NCBI GenBank assembly: GCA_023101725.1
Contig: JALJCO010001210.1
Span: 16,273 to 80,272 of the forward strand
DNA length: 64,000 bases
From: Atherinomorus stipes
Lineage: Eukaryota; Chordata; Actinopteri; Atheriniformes; Atherinidae
Reading direction: 5' to 3'
Shown here: positions 59,735 to 64,000 of the stretch, piece by piece
Position numbering within the stretch: position 1 is the first letter of the stretch
How the letters are laid out: each line of letters starts with the position of its first letter
The notes under the pieces: generated by a model
Seen by the model: only the letters and a program-made list of their open reading frames with translations
Databases searched by the model: none
What the model was told of the DNA's origin: nothing
Program-made: the position numbers and the translations under genes

Positions 59735-61727
59735 CACCATCAACAAGATCAAGGGTGCTGAGGTTCTTCCCCTTGAGGGTCGCAGGTCCTTGCTCCATTG
59801 CAAACAGGAGTTTGCTGATCTTGGCAATCTGAAATGTTTTGTCTGTTTGGCGATAGAAGTCATGGTGAACCCTGATGTCGTGACCCATAAACCTGGCGAC
59901 TTGCTCCAGTTCTTGTTCACCGAGGTCCAAAAGTTGGCAGAGTGTAGCAACCTGTTTTCTAAGTTTAGTCGATCTCAAGAGTTCAGGGTTTTCTGCTTTG
60001 CTCTCTTTTGCATATTTTCTTAGACAGTCACATCCACGTATGTTTGTCATCCCTCCAGGTCTGGCAAAGAGATACGGATTGTCATCAAGTACACCAACTT
60101 CGTCTCTTCTCTTAATCAACAAGTCGATTGATTCCTTCATTCGGTCAGTCAAGAAGACTGGCACCATCCTGCCTCTTTTACCGCGTATTTCTATACGGGT
60201 TAAAAGTTTGCTGAGCTCCCTTTCTAATGGAGACAAGGTTTCATAAATGTCCTCGTTGATGAGACTGTCGTTTGTTGTCTTGTAAGTCTCCAGCGTCAGG
60301 CGTGATGCCTCCCCTCACGGCGCTTGTTAAAGATGATGACCTGTGCCAGCACAGTCTCACTTAAGGTCTTGTATGCTGCTGGGTTTGGTTGTTCCATCAG
60401 TTCCTTTTTTGCATCATCTTCCACCTCTCTCAGGTGGTCCCTCAGAGTGATCACATTTTTGGTGAGAGGGATGTCATCTTTTTTGTTCCATCTCTTTTCT
60501 TTTATGATTTGGTGAGCACTGACAGCCACACTGTTTTTCCAGTTTTTTTCCAAAAGTTCAAAGAACTTCTTTGCTTTCTTTTCGGCCAGGTCATCATCAT
60601 TCATAAGTGTCTGTCCAATAAGCACTTCTACAGCTCCTTTCAGACAGAATCCGATTTTGACTGCTGTCGCGGGTTTGCCATACTCGTTTTTTTCTGGGAC
60701 TAAACTGAGTTAGACGCTTGGCAACATCAACAACAAACGTGAATTTTGATGGTACACACAAATCTGCAAGACCTCCAATGGTCTTGTCCATCTCTTTAGC
60801 AGCTAGCATAAACCGGCCCAGTTCCCTCATTCTTTGGGCAATGTACTGATGACGGGACTTCATGCGTCCATGTTTTGAATACAGAGATTCACCATATTTG
60901 CAAATGAGGGAATCTTGTCTGATGTGGAAGGACACATCATCCTGCCTCATGCTGTTGATGATGCTCTGACATCCATCTGAAGAAGCTGCTATTGGAAGCA
61001 GCCATGCTGCACGACTCTGCACCCTCCTTCTACCACCAGTTTCCTCCGTTTCACACAAGTTTTTAACTTTACACAAGGACTCGTGTCTCCACAGATCATT
61101 TTTCCGGAACATCCCAAAGCAGTATGAACAGGGCAAGTAATCCTTGACAGATGCTGTATCTGGAGGCTGTTTCCAGGTGATTATTTGTCCGCTGCCTTCT
61201 TCAAGAACTTTAACATTGTGTTTGTAGTCTCCTTTGTTGCGAAGTTGCTCCAAAAGAACCTTTCTCTCTTTTGAGCCCAATGTGAAGCTGAATGCATATG
61301 CCACATCTTTAATCTCGCTGTGTTTTCTCTCCAAATGCCTGGAAATCTTTGAGTGTGGCTGTTCACAGTAGAGGCAGTAATGTTTTTTGTCCCACACTCG
61401 CTTGCTGTCCTTTTTTTTTTTGCTAGTTTTAACTGTCAAAGATGATGTTAGTTTGTTATTTCTGTTTTTCTTGTGTTTGTTCTTGTGTCTTTTCTCATAG
61501 GATCTAGGTTTTTGTTTTTTATTTGTGCACTCGCCTCCTTGACGTTCTCCAATGCCTTCATCACAAAAATTTTTTTTGCTTGATGAACTTTTCTTTGGGG
61601 CCAAATCTTCGTCATCACTAGACACTGAAGAATTTTGGTCTGGTTGGTACTCTGGATCAGAGACTGAGCATACGGATAGCTCAGTTTCAGAGGAAGCACC
61701 TTCCTGCTCCTCATTGACATCCCCCAT
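59735..61727 (-). CDS. Large exon: zinc-finger and tyrosine-recombinase-like protein, two frameshifts
   Basis: The exon starts at MGDVNEEQEG, just after an acceptor (TTTTCCCCGCACAG), and ends at a donor (GGTG then GTATGTATG), phase 1. Order: acidic Ser-rich N-terminus (1-50), Lys-rich basic region (about 55-112), finger 1 YCLYCEQPHSKISRHLERKH (about 117-136; CxxC, HxxxxH), finger 2 CSYCFGMFRKNDLWRHESLC (about 200-219; CCHC), a conserved helical middle, then a recombinase-like C-terminal domain. The last has a GKRGRMVPV hairpin, Arg of KLRKQVATL (~590), His of FMGHD (~616) and Tyr of HHDFYR (~625), resembling box II of tyrosine recombinases. The usual HxxR His reads Thr. Two indels break the frame: near 60687-60698 (7-A or CCC run, one base too many) and at 60311-60314 (G run, one too few). 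They cancel overall. Crypton-like origin is inferred; nuclear location is likely. Confidence 0.8.
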
Positions 61728-62004
61728 CTGTGCGGGGAAAATAATAATAATGATCAAAATCCCTATTTAAGTAACTTTCCATTCACCATCATCTTATGTC
61801 AGAATACTCAGGATGGAGGATTGAATAAAATTAGATTTGATCCAATCTATTGGTTTCCTTAGTGTGGCCATCATTTTATGAACTGTTATAGAACAATTAT
61901 AAACTGGACTAATGTAAATCATATCATGGATCTCATTTAATTGAATTATAATTTGACTATGATAAATGGGATTGAATTGATTGTGTCTTAAAGTGAATTT
62001 ATGG
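61728..62004. other. Upstream intron or promoter side of the recombinase-like gene
   Basis: The pyrimidine-rich acceptor at 61728-61745 implies an upstream 5' exon that was not found. It may be non-coding or outside the window. Confidence 0.4.
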
Positions 62005-62660
62005 AGAATGTCAGAATTTTAACATAAGGTCTCATTTTCAAGTTAACTATTAATCACTGCAGACAGTTTCAAGACATTTCATCCCACTACTCTAGTTGCA
62101 GGGAGTCGCTAGTGCTAATGCTAGTGAAAGTTAATTAGTACCTAGTAGCCTGTCATTAAAAACAATCTTATCCACTCAACATCCAAGGTAAATCAGTTAG
62201 AACCAAAGACCAACTGTGTGAATGCTGTTTTAATATAATAATACTAAAAATAAAACTTGTGTTGTGTCGCAAACTATGATTTATATTTTGAAGGACTAAT
62301 TCTCACCAGCAGCGAAACAGCATCCATCACTATGGTCTCCATCAATATATTCCAGCTCAAACAGATATAACAAAGACTCATTTGATGAAACAAATTCTTC
62401 AAAAAACTGTATTAAAAATGAGACATTTACACATTTACCGCTCAGACGTGGCCATAACCATCAAAATGTAACACAATGCAAGGGTAGCTTTATTTCCAAC
62501 ATTATTCTATCAACAGGGCATTTACATAAATAGTTTTCTGTTATAACTGATGTACTTTGGGTGCTTGGATGTTGAAACCATCTCCAGTGAATAGTAGCAC
62601 CCTGGATAACTCAAAAATAAGGCCCCATGTCAAAAATTCAGAACTTCCTCTTCAATTGCT
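62005..62660 (+). mobile_element. Dispersed repeat family F, copy 2, with inverted ends
   Basis: The left part matches 3190-3540. The right end (about 62605-62660: AATAAGGCCCCATGTCAAAA then ATTCAGAACTTCC) is the reverse complement of the family start. This copy keeps both inverted termini and is about 0.65 kb. Confidence 0.65.
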
Positions 62661-63785
62661 GTTGTGAACTGCCTCTACATAAATAAAGCCGCATTAAACT
62701 TGATCTAATTATTACATCTTGCTTAATGGAAATAACCTTTTCATGCATGATTAAAAAAAAACAGGACAGAAAAAAAAGCGTAGTTTTACATGCACCGTTT
62801 TCCTTCTACAGACATGGTGCCTATTCCTGTACGCAGGTTATGTCGAAACAGAGTATGTTAACATGAGTTGGGAGAAACTCCGGGTTTTCTGTTCCAGAAA
62901 GCGAGGCAAATCTGGTCCAAAATCTGTTATGGCAACTTACTACGTAAAGTGAACCTACTTGCTACCAAGTTCACCATAAAGAAACCCTGAGTTTCTACGT
63001 GTCTGCTCCACCTGCAGCAATTGTCAGACATGGATTGTACATACCAACGTGATTCCAGCGATTGAAAAGCTAAATTGGTGCCCAAAAAATAAATATAGTG
63101 AAGGCTTTTCATAACTTCAGCATTTGTGATATAATTTCCTTATCAATGGTTCATCAAATCGCACCGTTTGCAGTTACCCAGATTCCCCGGCAGCATATTC
63201 GACCTGTTACACCGCTAACCCGAGGCAATATCACAACAGGGTTTACGTGCTGCTTTACGATAGCTTTGAAATTTCTTATGAGATTTTTATAACTTTGGTA
63301 ACAGAACATAACAGACAAGAAGGTGTGGAGACGTGATAAAAGTCCTCACATGTCTGAAATTATAATGAAATGTACAATGGTGGAGATCTACTGCTGGCCT
63401 CTCTGGATTCCAGCAGACAGATGTTTCCACACCGTCCTCTTCCTCTTTCTGTGATGAAGGAGAGATCAGTCTGCCTCAATATATTTTGAACTACCATATG
63501 CTGCAAAATCTAAGTCTCAAATTAGGCTGTGTGTTATACCGGTTCATACCAAAAACCGGTGCTTATTTTTGGTATATGTATTTTTCACATACAGCTATAC
63601 AACACGCGGAACGTGCACAGTGGGAACGCGTTTCAGCGGGGATCGATTTCACTGCGTACGTACCCTTTTACGTAACATCCTACACACAGATTTATACATG
63701 AGACCCCTGGACATTAGCTTTTTATACAAGACCTATATATGAACGTGTACTGAATGAGTGAAAACAGCATTCATTGGGGATCTTA
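62661..63785. other. Unassigned; possible MITE remnant
   Basis: GAGAAACTCCGGGTTTTCTG (about 62872) and AAACCCTGAGTTTCTACGTG (about 62984) form an imperfect inverted pair about 110 bp apart, like ends of a small element. No gene is supported. Confidence 0.35.
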
Positions 63786-64000
63786 AAGGGGAACTCAGTA
63801 ACTTTTTTACCTCAATAAATGCTTTTCGGAATCCCCGTGGGGCTAAAAGTGTTTACGGAGCGATTCAATGTTTCCCCCTCCCGCCGGGGCCTCTGGCCTG
63901 CGAGCAGCTAAATACAACTTTGCCTGCACCGACCCGAGCAGAACTTGTGACACTCAGGTCCCCTATCTGCCGAGCTGCTTCCAGCTCTGATCTGAACCAG
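63786..64000 (+). repeat. Likely repeat terminus running off the window
   Basis: TAAAGGGGAACTCAGTAACT followed by a GC-rich body resembles the 5' terminus style of the other TTAAAGG MITEs here. The rest is outside the window. Confidence 0.35.

Overview
The window looks like teleost fish nuclear DNA. The evidence is its low gene density, dense nested non-autonomous DNA transposons of types common in fish (hAT-like, Tc1/mariner, PIF/Harbinger-like and several MITE families), fish-type LINE 3' ends, long TA, CTTT and poly-C tracts, and many large minisatellites. No bacterial, viral or organellar genes were seen. The species was not determined.

Layout. 0.3-1.5 kb: a 1.14-kb foldback element. 3-11 kb: dispersed repeats, one exon-like block near 6 kb, a LINE 3' remnant, and a 1.72-kb hAT-type element with an 8-bp target duplication. 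12.3-18.8 kb: a 43-bp minisatellite broken into three blocks by two insertions. 19.8-30 kb: a TA microsatellite, many copies of a GATATC-rich element (called family A here), a broken Tc1 copy, and a nested element carrying an 11-bp minisatellite. 31.3-33.6 kb: a 49-bp minisatellite. 35-45 kb: more copies of families A, B and C, a MITE holding a large CTTT expansion, and a 45-bp minisatellite. 46.8-48.2 kb: a Harbinger-type MITE, a LINE tail and a mariner-type MITE.

The one convincing gene is on the minus strand, 61.7 to 48.6 kb. Its large exon encodes acidic and basic low-complexity sequence, two zinc-finger-like motifs, a conserved middle region and a tyrosine-recombinase-like domain. Two small phase-1 exons and a final Myb/SANT-like exon follow. 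The two small exons, with their intron and flanks, occur three times with no difference seen by eye. Each copy is embedded in a 10.8-kb array of a 20-bp polypurine/polypyrimidine repeat that fills the introns. Every splice junction keeps the frame, so one, two or three copies of a 49-residue module could be used. Two single-base homopolymer indels break the large exon, so it is either a decaying gene or carries assembly errors.

Most long open frames in the window are tandem repeats read as protein and are not genes. Repeat family letters A to G are labels made for this report. Coordinates of old, degraded repeats are approximate.
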